Below, piece after piece: positions 24,277-36,243 of a stretch of 64,000 bases of DNA (the stretch's first letter is position 1; each line of letters starts with the position of its first letter). Made by a program: the position numbers and the translations under genes. The notes beneath the pieces are model-generated. The model saw only the letters and a program-made list of their open reading frames with translations. It made no database searches and had not been told where the DNA came from. The stretch spans positions 7,812,001 through 7,876,000 of the forward strand of contig JABWDB010000008.1 of the NCBI GenBank assembly GCA_019614645.1, written 5' to 3'. This stretch comes from Stratiolaelaps scimitus. Lineage: Eukaryota; Arthropoda; Arachnida; Mesostigmata; Laelapidae.

Positions 24277-24899
24277 CTTCACGCTTACTCGGCTACCGCC
24301 AATTCCATTACCGGGGCCGAATCGTCTATCCATTTTCAGAGTCGAATTTTTGGTCGCTAAGTATAATAGCAGCTCAATCTATCTCCTCTTTCCCTCAGAC
24401 CCCCAATCACCCCTGCGCTCTGGGGTCCTCTCAACTGACCGTGTTGAGAGTTCGCCCTATTCCGACGAGCATCCGCTCCTCCGTGTTCTCGCTAGCTCAT
24501 GCGAAAGCAAGTATCTATGAATTAACATTACTAGCCTCGTGGTGATGTCGCAATTCAATGAGGGGGATACTAGAGAGCGTATATTGTAGCCATTCAATAA
24601 GGGGGATACTGAGCCAGAATAGATAATTCAAAATCGCTCTCTTCAGAGCCAACGCAAGTTCTTCACAGGGCTGACCAAAACCTAAACCCTGGCAGGCCAT
24701 TTCTTCTAGTGCAAACATTTATCGTTCAGGGTCGAGTATTCCATGCTGATAGGTGTCCACGTTCCGTCTGTCCACGTATCGTCTAAGCGATCGGTGATCA
24801 GAGATCCAATGTTGTCGCTGCCCACCATACTTCAACTGTTTAACTAATCTGGTAAGCGTTGGTTCCCTTAACCGCCCGCTTCATTTCCAGCTCATCGTG

Positions 24900-25104
24900 T
24901 CAAGTCTCGTAAGGGGTGTAGGTATCATACGTACGGCGATCTTTGTGGCCCGGCACGTGTGGGCATCTTCGCGCATCGATCGTGGAGCAGTCGACGTCGT
25001 TCACCATAGACGTCTCAAATTCCTCGACGCGGGCTTCGAGGACGGCGGTACACTCTTTCGCCAACGGTCCGGCGCGAATGCAGACCGACCAGTAATCACG
25101 AAGG
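24900..25104 (-). CDS. Candidate terminal exon, unknown protein
   Basis: On the - strand a strong acceptor (tttctctgcctgtcaacag) leads into 67 codons and TGA. The product begins LRDYWSVCIRAGPLAKE, is rich in Glu and Asp, has four Cys and ends RRTYDTYTPYET. Third codon positions are GC-rich (GTC, GAC, GCC, CTC), like the ABCC10-like exons and unlike the AT-rich surroundings. No upstream exon was found. The opposite strand also has an open frame here, which is expected for GC-rich coding sequence. I do not recognise the family. Confidence 0.4.
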
Positions 25105-25212
25105 CTGTTGACAGGCAGAGAAATATTTGGCACTGGTTAGTACTATAGGACAAGCCATATTATGTTCGACGGTGTATTAATAGTAAATAAACAAAATTTA
25201 TATTATGATAAA

Positions 25213-25262
25213 TTGCCCCAAGAAATCACTGCGACAGAACGAACTGCGGTGCCTTGGGGCAA
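25213..25262. other. 50-nt hairpin (TTGCCCCAAG...CTTGGGGCAA)
   Basis: Perfect 10-bp arms (25213-25222 and 25253-25262) enclose a second paired segment, CACTGC with GCGGTG including one G-T pair, around a loop of about 13 nt. This makes a compact two-part stem. It could be a structured RNA or a chance inverted repeat; it is shorter than a usual microRNA precursor. Confidence 0.5.
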
Positions 25263-25690
25263 AGGACACTTTCTCTGTGCTATATTAAAATGTCGTCATA
25301 TTTATTGATGGAACGTTTGAACACGATAACGACACTGAATGCCTAATGTGAAGTATTAGATGGACATTACAGCGGAGAACCGCATACATTGGGTATCTTT
25401 ATATTCGCGACGTATACAAAGTTATTATCCATTGCAGTAGTAAATTAATTATCGAAATATACTATTAATAATAATCATAATAATATTTATTTCTCGTATA
25501 CTGCTCGGCTGAACCTGTGGCATTGCACAGTTGCTACGATGCCATATTACAGCTGTTCAATAGCAGGTTACCGTTTTTGCTCACCTGCCACTACCATTCA
25601 TAACCTCCTTAAAGAGCAACCGGTTGAGCTCCACTAATTGGCAACTGGTTTAATTGGTATGGATTGATTGGCCACAGATAATCTGTAGAC

Positions 25691-25820
25691 AGGATATATA
25701 TATATATATGTAGTATATACAAATATATATGGTTTGGTGCAAAACGGTACAGGATATATTTGTATATACTACATATATATATATATATATATATATAGTT
25801 TGGTGCAAAACGGTACAGGA
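25691..25820. repeat. Two tandem units with their AT-rich core inverted
   Basis: Units 25691-25750 and 25751-25816 share their ends (AGGATAT at the left, GTTTGGTGCAAAACGGTAC at the right). The core ATGTAGTATATACAAATATAT of unit 1 appears as its reverse complement in unit 2. Confidence 0.9.
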
Positions 25821-28800
25821 ATACTCGATCGAGATAACTACAGTGTATGCCCATTTTGGCTACCCGACCATTATAAGCGGGACAATTAACGGCAAAATAT
25901 TATCATACAGCAGATGCATTGACTACGATTGATCGCCATTTTCACTGACGACATTCGGTTCGTCTGACCAGCAGCAGTAAATTCTGTTCGCAGCATCTCC
26001 TCCTGACTGACTGGCTATGTGTCGCTCAAAAACGCATTCATTTCATGACCCTATTTCGGGTAACTTGCTGCATCGTTCTCGTCACCCTGTTAGCTTCCCG
26101 CTGTGATAACCATCACCCTTATGAAATTATAATAATTAAGATTTTCTAACTTGACATTACAATTAACTCGACGCCTTGCAACCAATGACCTGATACTTTA
26201 TTGAATTTATTATCGGTCTCCCGTGATCGCCAGCTAAAGGGGGCACTATACAGAAAAAGAATACATTTTGAATGTCATACAAATTCTCAATCGTTCTGGG
26301 AATAATGACCCGAATGGTAAATCTTTTCAATATACATTGTGTCCTTCAGTCCGATGTCATTTTCGACACCTTGAATTCTCGTTGAGCCAGGCCCACACAC
26401 AAATAGTTATCGCAATCGCTTGAGCCGTCTTTAAGATCATGGCCACGAACGTAAAAACATAGAAACTTTACCCACTTTAGAGATCATAGGAGGAGACCAT
26501 TATTATTACTACAGAGGTAAGCCATACAATGATGCGAACTCCATGGTAACGGCTCCTCGTTGTCTAGAAGTTAGGCGTTAGCGTGTCCACACATACGTGC
26601 GTGTGCGTGTCTAGATACCGATTTTACGATGCAAACAAAACCGTTCCCTATATTTGTGAACATTGATATGACTAATCGTCACCAATGACAATATATGCCG
26701 ACGTATATACTCTCCAAACTATGTATTTGTGACCGTCAAATCCATATGCTGGGCTTAACATTATCTTGAAACAGGCACGATCTGCTCGTTGCAGGCAGCA
26801 GTCGCTTGTGACCTCAACAAACAGATCGAGGTTTCCACACTTCCTGCTTGGTCAACATTCGTGTCTACCTTCGCCAGGTCCAAAGTAACTCCTGGTCGAT
26901 TGCAATGCGTAGCTATCATGCATTTAACCCAGAGAAACACTTATCTCCAAACAACAGAATGTGAACAAAATATGAAATGTTTTCAATGTTCTTTCCAACG
27001 CAACGGCAGGAAGTCCTAACTAAATGTGTCATACACATACGACGTTGCTAGAACGGAGGCCACTCAGCAGAAATACAGGCTGCAAAAGGGCCTGTCGCCC
27101 AGTGACTTGTGCTGACCTTGATCATAGATTTTTATTCGAGATCTCTCTAAAATTGGACGGGAAGTATAAAAATAGGACGTGTTAGAAATGACAGAATGAT
27201 TCGTAGAGGTCCCTGACCTCCGTAGCTCCCGCGGAGTTCACGTCAAGCGTGCAAACACTGTCTTCTGATAGTAGTTGCCGTACGCAGGCGGGGTCGAGCT
27301 AAGGTTTCGAGCTAAGCCTTAGAGAGCAGTGGGCGGTAGCATTAGTAGTGATCTAGCCCGCTGGTGCATCTGGAGTGTGTGTATGAGGCGCCGCGAGGAC
27401 AGCGCGCTATAATTGAATTCGTAGCGGGATCGGGCCGGATCACACCGCCGAAGTGGTGCTGAAGGCAAATATGGCAAAGAAAACATTCACACAGCCTTCG
27501 TGTACACGGCATAAGAGCCAATAAGTTGTTGGGAGCTGGATCCAGCAAATTCAGAACGCTAGGCCTAGTCGAGGCAGGAAATTGAAGAGAAGCAGTTGCC
27601 TTGATGATTCCTAGTCAAGTGGAATGCCGGACGTATGGCACAAGCATTACAGCATTACACCGTACCAGGCCTTACTCAACAGGATTTTGTCAGGAGTGCT
27701 GCTGTGCTTCTCGATCGAATCCGTGCAGGCTGCATTGCAGGTTGATGCTTCGTTGAAATGAAGAGCTGAGCAATAATAATGATAATATCACGAAATATTT
27801 GCTATATCCAGGTATCGTTCGCCTTAACAAGCACGCGTAAACACATTGCAATTCAACTGTGCAGTACCATCAACAAACCTATATACTTACTGGGGATTGC
27901 TAATTGGCAGAAAAGCGCTCAATCAATTAGCAAATGCAAAAGCTACAATTAAACCACCCTTTTCATCCACAGGCGTAGTGCCTGGACTGAATTAGAATAG
28001 TGTCTATAAACGAGCGTTGCCTTCCCGCGAGACCGGGCGAGCTCTGGATGGGAATTGGAACTGACTTCCAACCAAATCAGCCGTGTTGAATGCGTGACCT
28101 TTTTGAGAAAAGGAGAGAAAATATGGAAAAAAAGCAGAACCAGGCGACCTAACCTTCGTTTTGCCCTATCACTGTCAGAGAATGTCTCCATCAGTGAGAC
28201 AACCGCTAGAAAGACACCGTCACAACTTCTTACCCCTTAGTCTTAATAGCGTCCTGACGACAACAGTATTTCAGTATCTCAAACGATTTTGTTCCTATTT
28301 CCCCCTCTGTTGATTGGCCGCCAATTAACAAAGAAGGATGATTCAAGTCACACTAAACGGAACGGGTCCCTCGGGCCCGCGCACTGAAACCGATTCAAAT
28401 GCAGGATAGGATTGTAGGGACAATCCAACAAACGAAGACCGACTGTGCTGTCCGAGAAAAGGGCTGATTTCGGCTATTCGCCTTCATTCATTTCCTCTCT
28501 ACCGACTATTCCTGCGAAGGGGTGAAGGCTCGAATGGACTTAGGCCAGTTGGCCAGGGCAGAGATGGCTAAAAGTACGTTGGCCCTTAGCGTCGCTAGTT
28601 TCCATTGTCGCATTGCACTGCCGGAGGCGTATGAGAGCAAGGAGAACAGAAATGACGGCTCGACACCGAATCCAACGCGAAATTCGAGTGGCCCCGCGAC
28701 GAAATTCAACTGCTGGACGGACAACTGTGTAAATATCGAGGCTCTACAAAAAACGCTTGGATACTGTTGCTTCTCGTTAAGAGGGGAAGGACACGCTTGA

Positions 28801-30374
28801 AACAATTGTAGAATGACTGCAGGTAAGACAGGTAAGAAACCACCGCAGAGTCTGCAGTCAAAGCGATACGAAACTGCGTCTAAACCCCAATTCGATGACC
28901 GCCTCTGTTTCTGCCTGTTCATATTATTATACAATATATGTATATACTTGTGCAAATATAATGACGGCAAATTTCAAAAATCCAAATGACTTTCTCTGCT
29001 CTTGCACCACCTTCGGTCTACGTATCATGACGGAGTCCACAGTTACCTCATACCTGCGCACGCAAAAGGTAAATATTCTACAATATCCAAAGTAGCACTC
29101 ACGCTAACCCTCTCTCTCGCTCTCTCCCCCTCCCTCGCTCTGAAATGGTCCCTCTTCGTTTATTTTTCTTCTCACGACTGGTCTCTTCAGGCTCCTCCTT
29201 TTTGTGCGGTTGTTTCACGTGCCCGAGTCCAGAGACCGTGTCTAAGACTTTTAATGGAGATATCGTCGAAAGTTTTGTCTTTCCCCCTGTCGTCGACAAA
29301 CACAGTGAGGACCAGGCGGTTGGCTTGGCTTGTGAGAGGGCGAACTTGCGCGGTCGCCCTTGTCGGCTGGGGGCGCGGTCAAAATGCGACAGTGCGATAA
29401 GAGGAAAGTTCGGTTTCCAGAGGACGGACGCCATCTGGGCTAGCAGGAAGAGTCTCTGGCGATTGCTTCCCCCGGCTCTCATCTTAGTCCAAAGCTGGTT
29501 TCGTATTCACCGAGCATCGTTGCGTTTTCGCCGTGCACGGGCACCATCAACATATACAACGAAACTGGCTAGTAGCATCGAGAAGACACGTTCGCCTCCT
29601 CGACTGTCGTCGGTTAACCGAGAACAGTCAAGACTGAGCAAAGGACGGGACCCCGCATGGAGGAGCTCTGAAGTAGGCTAAGACGTCGGACAATCTACGG
29701 TCGACAAGCAAAGCAGCACAGAGCCGCGCAGTGGGGTCAACAAACATCAAACCCGTGTCCCCTTTGTAGGCTCCAAACGGTAGAAAAGTGCGCTGCAGTT
29801 GAAAGGGAGCAACGACCTTGATCCACTACAGGGAAATAGCTTCGGCTAGTGTATAACCCCATCGAAATGGCCCCTGAATGCATCAGTCCAGCAGATGCAT
29901 ACCTTATCGTCCTTGGGCCCCGGCTTCCGAAAGGGCTCAACCGTAGCGCAAACAGCGTGAAACGGGAGCGAATGAATACGGGCAGTACACATAACCAGGT
30001 ATAACGCGAGACAAGACAAGTCCATGGTCTACTCACAGCCCAGCAGTGGGCTGTCGAGGTTGTTTGTATTGCGCGCCGCTCCTTTGGCCGCTCTTTTTCA
30101 CCTTATGCATGTGAATAATTCAGAAACGAGACAAGAACCGCACGACTGAACCGCATTCGATGTACGCACAGTGTCTACGTACAGCGGGGGAATGACCCCT
30201 TATTTAGGGTGATTTCGAAACACTTTGCATTTTTGGGCTGCCGGGCCCCAGTCGAAGCGCTTACAGCGATAAACTCGTAATTTAGTCTAGATATGACAAA
30301 GCCGTACGCGAAATGGGAATGAAATAGACGAAAACCGTAGCGCTCAAATGATTGATTCCATACATGCCTAGCGA

Positions 30375-30620
30375 TCTCGTAGATGGTGTAGTGGTGAGCC
30401 TCCTAGATGGATAGGGTGGAAGGACACATCGTTTGCGTTGAAATCCTGCCAGACGCGAAAATTCTTTGGATTTATTTACCATCTTTCTTTATCTGCACCT
30501 TATCATTCCTTATCATCTTTCTTTATCTGCTTTATCACCACCTAGTGCGAGGCTCCACCTGCTTCGCAGGGCCGCCAGCTTTGTTAGGCGGCTTGGTGAG
30601 CCGTCCACTTGAGATAAATC
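30375..30620 (+). mobile_element. Probable tRNA-derived SINE-like element
   Basis: An A-box-like TGGTGTAGTGGTGAGC near 30384 is followed by a degenerate B box, GCGTTGAAATCCTG, near 30438. T-rich repeats (atctttctttatctgc, twice) follow. The head resembles the 3480-3710 element. Ends are approximate. Confidence 0.4.
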
Positions 30621-32939
30621 AGCTCTTTAGCGTGAAACTCCTCACTGGACGTTGAGTTCCCTGCGTCGAATCAATAGCTATTTATTAGAAGTCTTTGGCG
30701 TTGACCCTTTTCTATGCGGATCTTTCGAGCAAATTTCTTGTTGGGCCCTTTCACAGGACCTTCGCAGGACGCACGGCGCTTCCGAGACACCAATCTATTA
30801 CAGGCTATTGCAATTTTCTGCCGCCTCGAGAGTTGGCGGAACCTAAACCTTGACCTGTTTCGAGCAAAATTGAATATCGCAACGCCCAAATAAATGCTCG
30901 GATCAAGTAAAATGATCGTATCGAAAGATCGCTGACAAAGCAGGACAGTGCTCCTATTACTAACTGCTATCAATCTCCCGTAACCTTGGGGATATATTGA
31001 TATTTGAAAGCGAAACTGGAAACAATTGCCAACATGCTTAGTACGAGCAGCTAGCTCCCTGACACATCTTGCCTTACAGAAAACGACCTATAACCTCAGG
31101 CGAACCGGGTGGTTTATAGGATTCGGAGTGCAGCTAAATTCACCCTTCGCTAGACTGCTCAATAGATTTTAACCATTAATTTATTTTAGTCCGTCCGCCC
31201 GTTCAGTTAAATCGTGAACAAAATCAACCACCTCGAAGTGAGCGGACTCTCAAACCTAAAAAGAGCGGTAGTAAAATCCGCCCTTTGCCAATACTTTGCG
31301 AGCAGCACTGCGTTAGTCCCTCCGGCAATTCTGCCCTCCCATCTCCTCAGAAAGGAACCCTTCACGAAGAACCAACTTTCTCTCTGCGCCGTCGAGTGTC
31401 AACGCACCCGTTCGAAGGCGACTGTGTCGCTTTAGGCCAGACGTCGGGGGACTGCAGATGTTTCTCTTGCCTCTGGTAAACAATTGGCCGGCAAAATGTG
31501 CTTCTGACATGTGCTAAACCGCTCGGATCTAATCCAAATCAACGTCAACCTTCGGAACATGCCGCATCTAGTAAAAGAGTTTAAAGGACTTAGCACGGGT
31601 GACACGCTTGACTGAGTAACATGGTAGAGAGGTTTTATTTAGGCAGCTTCCTTAGTTAAATATCAATTAAATTGCGCCAGCTTCCGACCATACAATATAG
31701 TACGGTATATATGCGTGTGACAAATGGGAAATTTTTTGCCATGTAAGTCTCGCGGACGCGGACTCAAGGAGCAAACGGATAGTAAATTGGTATACCGATA
31801 ATGATTAAAGGCTTTGGGGATCTTTCTATAAAAAAACGGGCTCCAGGTAGTCAATGCCACATCAATTGCGGACAGAGTGCTTTCAAGGTCGACGATAGGG
31901 TCAACGCTCATTGAGAAAGCGTGGAGAGAAGCTTGCGAGCTATATCGAATGATATTGATATGCTAATGGCGCTCAATGCTATTGTTAATTAGACGATAAT
32001 TCGCACGACCGCTTAGCATCAAGTTATATTAATATAATTAGTAAAGTTAATATAATTCAAATTACGATTATATTAAGACATTGAGTGTCCATCCAGATTG
32101 GTGGTCCGAGACTACTCGGCGATTCGGATCCCACAACGGGAATTCGAGCAACCATTCGACAAATTCAGCCACACGTAATGACATACTCAAAATACGTTGC
32201 CAGCACATCGCAGCCAGTTAATTACCCGTTGCGGGTGACAGTCTTGAGAAACAGCACATTCTTATTAAACAATCTCCCCGCACAGGTTGTTAGATAGATA
32301 TTATAGCTATTTAGGGGAAATGGCAAATGGTAAAAAGCATGCTCGTAAGACAAGATAATCATCAGAGAAGGTTAAGCTGATCCGCCTCTCAGCGACCCAA
32401 GAGTCTCGCGTGGATGCGCAAAACGCAACTCACACCGCGGCTGTTGCTATAATGCACTACCTGTGGTGTCATCACCTGAGAGGTCGACGGTGTCACAACC
32501 ACGAAACACGACTAGGAATAGAGATAAGCCGTCAAATAACCGAAATAACGCTCGCTCTGCAGGCGAATGTTTCAGCATGTGTTGTATGCTGAATCCGCCT
32601 GTACCACCCGCCCTGGCGTTCATATAGCGTGAAATTGGCCACTTTCAACGGAGAAAATCGAACGCGGCCGAGCCTTCTACGAAACGAACGCAATATTTCA
32701 CAAGTCTGTCATTTATTATTACATATTATTTGTCAGTGAGGCGTGCCGAATCACCATACGCTAACGCGTACGAAGGCGGCGAATAGTCCATGACAAGAGA
32801 CAGCGACGTAAATAAATGAGTGAACTGCTTGAAGAGCTCCTCGTTCAGAACTTTATCAAAACCCTACACGAGTTTGCGAGCTTTTTGGCTTATCGGGTGA
32901 AACGAACCTGTGTGATGGCATACACGAGCTTCTTTCTAT

Positions 32940-33110
32940 GTCAGCGTGGTGGCTTGCGCAGCCAAGTTTCTGGCTGTAAAAGACCGGATGCCGCAGGTTG
33001 AAGTCCCGTGACGTGACATATCCCTATCGAGACCCGCAAGCTTGGTAAAAAATTCCACTTCCGTTCATAAACCAAAACCTTGTATCATATTGTATGTGAT
33101 TTACTGAGCA
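32940..33110 (+). mobile_element. SINE-b copy 1 (tRNA-like head)
   Basis: Shares AGTTTCTGGCTGTAAAA, CCGCAGGTT and a similar about 100-bp tail (AACCAAAACCTTGTAT...CATATTGTATG) with 52645-52800. It has a degenerate B box, GGTTGAAGTCCCG, at 32996-33008. Two copies 19.7 kb apart with matching order show a dispersed repeat. Confidence 0.6.
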
Positions 33111-33446
33111 GAGCATTATTCGCCTGCCTTCGTTAGCCATTGACGAAGGTATATCGACCCTCACCTGATCGAAGCTTCATCGTTTTCAGTGTTCACCCGG
33201 ACACTGTGTTACGATGCTATTACATCTATTCATATAGGGGGGAAGGGGGGGCATTGCGCAACAGGGTGTCTCGAGTGCCCCATTTAAAGTGAGGCATCGC
33301 TTACAGACAGACTAGTTGCCGTCGCTGCTCCCTTTGTTGTTGAGGAAACTCACACGTGTACGCTGGGATAACATGAGCATTTCTTAAGCGTATCTGATTT
33401 GAAGACCGAAGATGCAGCCACGCAATCGTCGAAGTCTGTGACTATA

Positions 33447-33483
33447 GTTCATCACTAAATGCGGAGGTTCATCACTAAATGCG
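33447..33483. repeat. Short tandem duplication, 20-bp period
   Basis: GTTCATCACTAAATGCG occurs at 33447-33463 and 33467-33483. Confidence 0.9.
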
Positions 33484-35090
33484 AAAAAAAAAATAAAGAG
33501 GTCGCGTGACTCAACCTAATTTACATCGTAAGGCAATACGTTCGTACTACGGATCACTTATATTTGGTATTATGCATCACGTGAGGTTGGGTGGATATCC
33601 TCGCGGAAGCAACTGCATATATACAAATCAGCGATTGGCGTTGAAAGGAGCACTGTAAGGCAGCGGAGATACGTCGTTTATAGCACAACAATTGGTTGGC
33701 GAAGCAGAGGATTGACATTTCGTAGTCATAGGGTCCAAGGTGAATTCATAAATTGTTCATCTCATTCGCCGTCGCAGATTGTGTCCGCTTCCTATTGGAT
33801 GACAAAGACACATGTTGACCGTGTCGAATTCGCTAGACAATCGCCCGAGCAAGCTTATCTAATCTGCAAAGAGTCAGACATTTTTGATCAGCAAACCTAT
33901 TGTTCCGGTTCTTACGTACATCCTACAGCCGAGTCAAACAGAAGCTATCTGACATAACTGCACCGGTGTACCTCTACCTTACATTAATAACGTCTGGCCA
34001 AGCCGGCAATAAATCTAACAACGTAGTTACCTAAACCTTGGTAGATAACACCCTTCAGATTATCTCGGTAATGGTACCCCCATCTAGTTAACATCTAGCA
34101 ACTGCCTCGGTTGCCGATATCGGACAAATTCAGCCGTTCGTGTGCATTAGCTGACTGATCCGATCCGATAGCTCAGGCTGAGCGCAATTTCGCAGCCATC
34201 TCGAACTTCGTATCAGCTCCGTTGTGTGACATCTAGTGAAAACGATCATCCGTTATTAGCGGGTTCGTAGTAATCTGCCGGCGAGGTCACAAATCAACTT
34301 GAAGCAGACGCCCTCACATTCAGCCCCGCACGCGAGTCTCGTCAGGCGACCCCACATAGGGAATTCCTCCGACGATCTATCTGGTGGAAGCCTCGCCAGT
34401 TATTGGGAGTTGGGCTAGCTACTACGAATGCAGAGGCCTGGTAACCGTTACCTCCCGTACGTTGTCGCGCGTATACAGGTAGAAGAATTGAAAGGCCCTG
34501 TTTATCCGACAGTGACCCGTCGGCTGAAAGGCCAAGTAAAAGCCGATTAGAAGGTGGCAAAAACCGCGCTGCGTCAAAAGGTCACGACTCGCATACAGAG
34601 ACAGATAGACGAGTATAGGCACATACACGCGAACGCCGAAGCGAAATGATATACCAATATATCCGCAATTTCCTACCGAATGTAAACATAGGTGCCAGAT
34701 GTTCAAAAGGCCTTCACTGGTTTCGACCTTCCAAAGAATTGTTCTCACCGATGTTCAGTGCTCGAATCGGACGGCTGCATCCCGCTCTGTGGAGTTGTGT
34801 GATCGGACAATGAAGGAATCAGCCACGCGTGCGTTCTCATTCACGTGGCCTAAGCAGCGGTTTGGTATCTGGGACACTTCCGAGTCTGTTTGGTTGGCTT
34901 TATTTATTTGCGGATTCACTTATAAAGCTGTCGCAGAGGTCTCTCATGGCAAGGACGAACGCCGAGAATCGGCGTCGGAGTGGTAGTTTGAAAAGCACTC
35001 GAGCAAACAAAACGATAATGAAGCGTTGTTGTGGTCAGAATCGCGCTCGCAGCGAGTGGGCAGTTTAAGTAGATAGGAATAATGTAGATG

Positions 35091-35093
<3 letters not shown>

Positions 35094-35146
<53 letters not shown>
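35094..35146. repeat. (TA)n microsatellite
   Basis: About 26 uninterrupted TA units. Confidence 0.95.
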
Positions 35147-35147
<1 letters not shown>

Positions 35148-35860
35148 GCAACTTCGCAGCCTCCGTCCGCACGTGTTATTGACCTTGATTAATTTATTTA
35201 TATTCTATCAGTAACGTGCATTCTACAAGAAGCTCATCCAATTGTGTAGCAGCATATGCATACACCTCCTTGCCGCTCTATTACAATAATGAGTAAGATA
35301 ACCGGTGTATCTCCATCCCGCCAGTCCGTCGTTCAGGAGAACTGTCCTTCGCAAGATACAGCCAACAAGTATTATAAGTAGGATACCGGAGGGAAGCTAT
35401 TCGCACCCGCATGTGCAGAGTTCCTGTCGGCTTAGGGTTCGGTGTTTTCGTGCGGAGATTCGTCATAACGGTCATCCCTTGCTCGCACTTGTTTCTAGCT
35501 TCCACCTACTCGTGGGTGTCGCGGAGCCAACTCGGCCAGCGGGTACATAGTACTTAGTAGAGAAACTTTATTGGTCGCATGGCATCTCTGCACGGCTCCC
35601 GCTGTGCAGCCCCATTCCTGTGTGCGGAAAGTACGAAGGCTAGCACGTTTACAATTCGCCACATCTATTCCCCCTGCCTCCCCCCTCAACCCATGCCGGT
35701 ACTGGCCGGTTCCACCTTCCTCCAATGCTAGCCGAATCGTATTGGAAATTCTTATGCATTTACGTAGCTCAGAGCACGCAGCTCGCCCTCCTCATTAACA
35801 AGTCGAAGGGGCCACCCAACGAAGCAGGCAATGCGTAACGGAAGCAGCAGTTGCTTGTAG

Positions 35861-36243
35861 AAGTACCGATAGTGGTAATAGTAGGAGGGGCTCTAATATT
35901 GTATAGGGTTCGTAGCAGGCCGCACCGAGGGAATGAACCGCGTCGTTCTCCGATTAAAACTTCGAAAACTTTCGACTTCGCCGGCGTCAGCTGGATGACC
36001 GACCCGCACGGTCGTTCGGTATCACCCGCGGTGTGTGAGTTCGCCAATCTGAGTTGTTACGGCAGTGTTCCGCGAACGCTGGCTCCCGACCAACGGTTCC
36101 GCATTGTCCAGAGACTCAACGAGAGTCGTCGGGGCAGCGGCAAATCTATCGATACTGATATCTTCGGACTATCTCTACCATCTCTTCCATGGGAAGAGAA
36201 GACGAGGAACTCGGTACGCAGATTTGCCATCTGGCAGGCGTGA
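35861..36243 (+). CDS. Candidate terminal exon: membrane helix and cytoplasmic tail
   Basis: After an acceptor-like site (cagttgcttgtag) the frame stays open for 126 codons to TGA. It opens with a hydrophobic helix (VPIVVIVGGALILYRV) stopped by Arg-rich residues, then a polar tail with SWMTDPHGRSVSPAVCEFAN and PWEEKTRNS. That is the layout of the last exon of a type I membrane protein. Codons are GC3-rich in the tail. Antisense frames are also open, and no upstream exon was found. Family not recognised. Confidence 0.3.

Larger units (their letters stand above)
25821..35860. other. Long stretch without a supported gene
   Basis: Apart from the SINE-like elements, the tandem repeat and the (TA)n listed separately, I see only isolated open frames. 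Two are on the + strand: 28522-28800 (92 codons, Ser/Cys-rich) and 29145-29681 (178 codons, hydrophobic start, overlapped by an antisense frame). Two more + strand frames are 33712-33957, which is open after an attgacatttcgtag acceptor-like site, and 34699-34986. None carries a recognised domain or a second exon in phase. Confidence 0.35.

Noticed and set aside
24897..25148. + strand 83-aa frame antisense to the 24.9 kb candidate exon
   Set aside because: Its composition is Arg/His-rich, as expected for the shadow of a GC3-rich coding strand, and it lacks acidic residues. The - strand reading is preferred.
29145..29681. 178-aa frame with hydrophobic start
   Set aside because: An overlapping antisense frame of similar quality exists, there is no domain, and chance frames of this length are expected.
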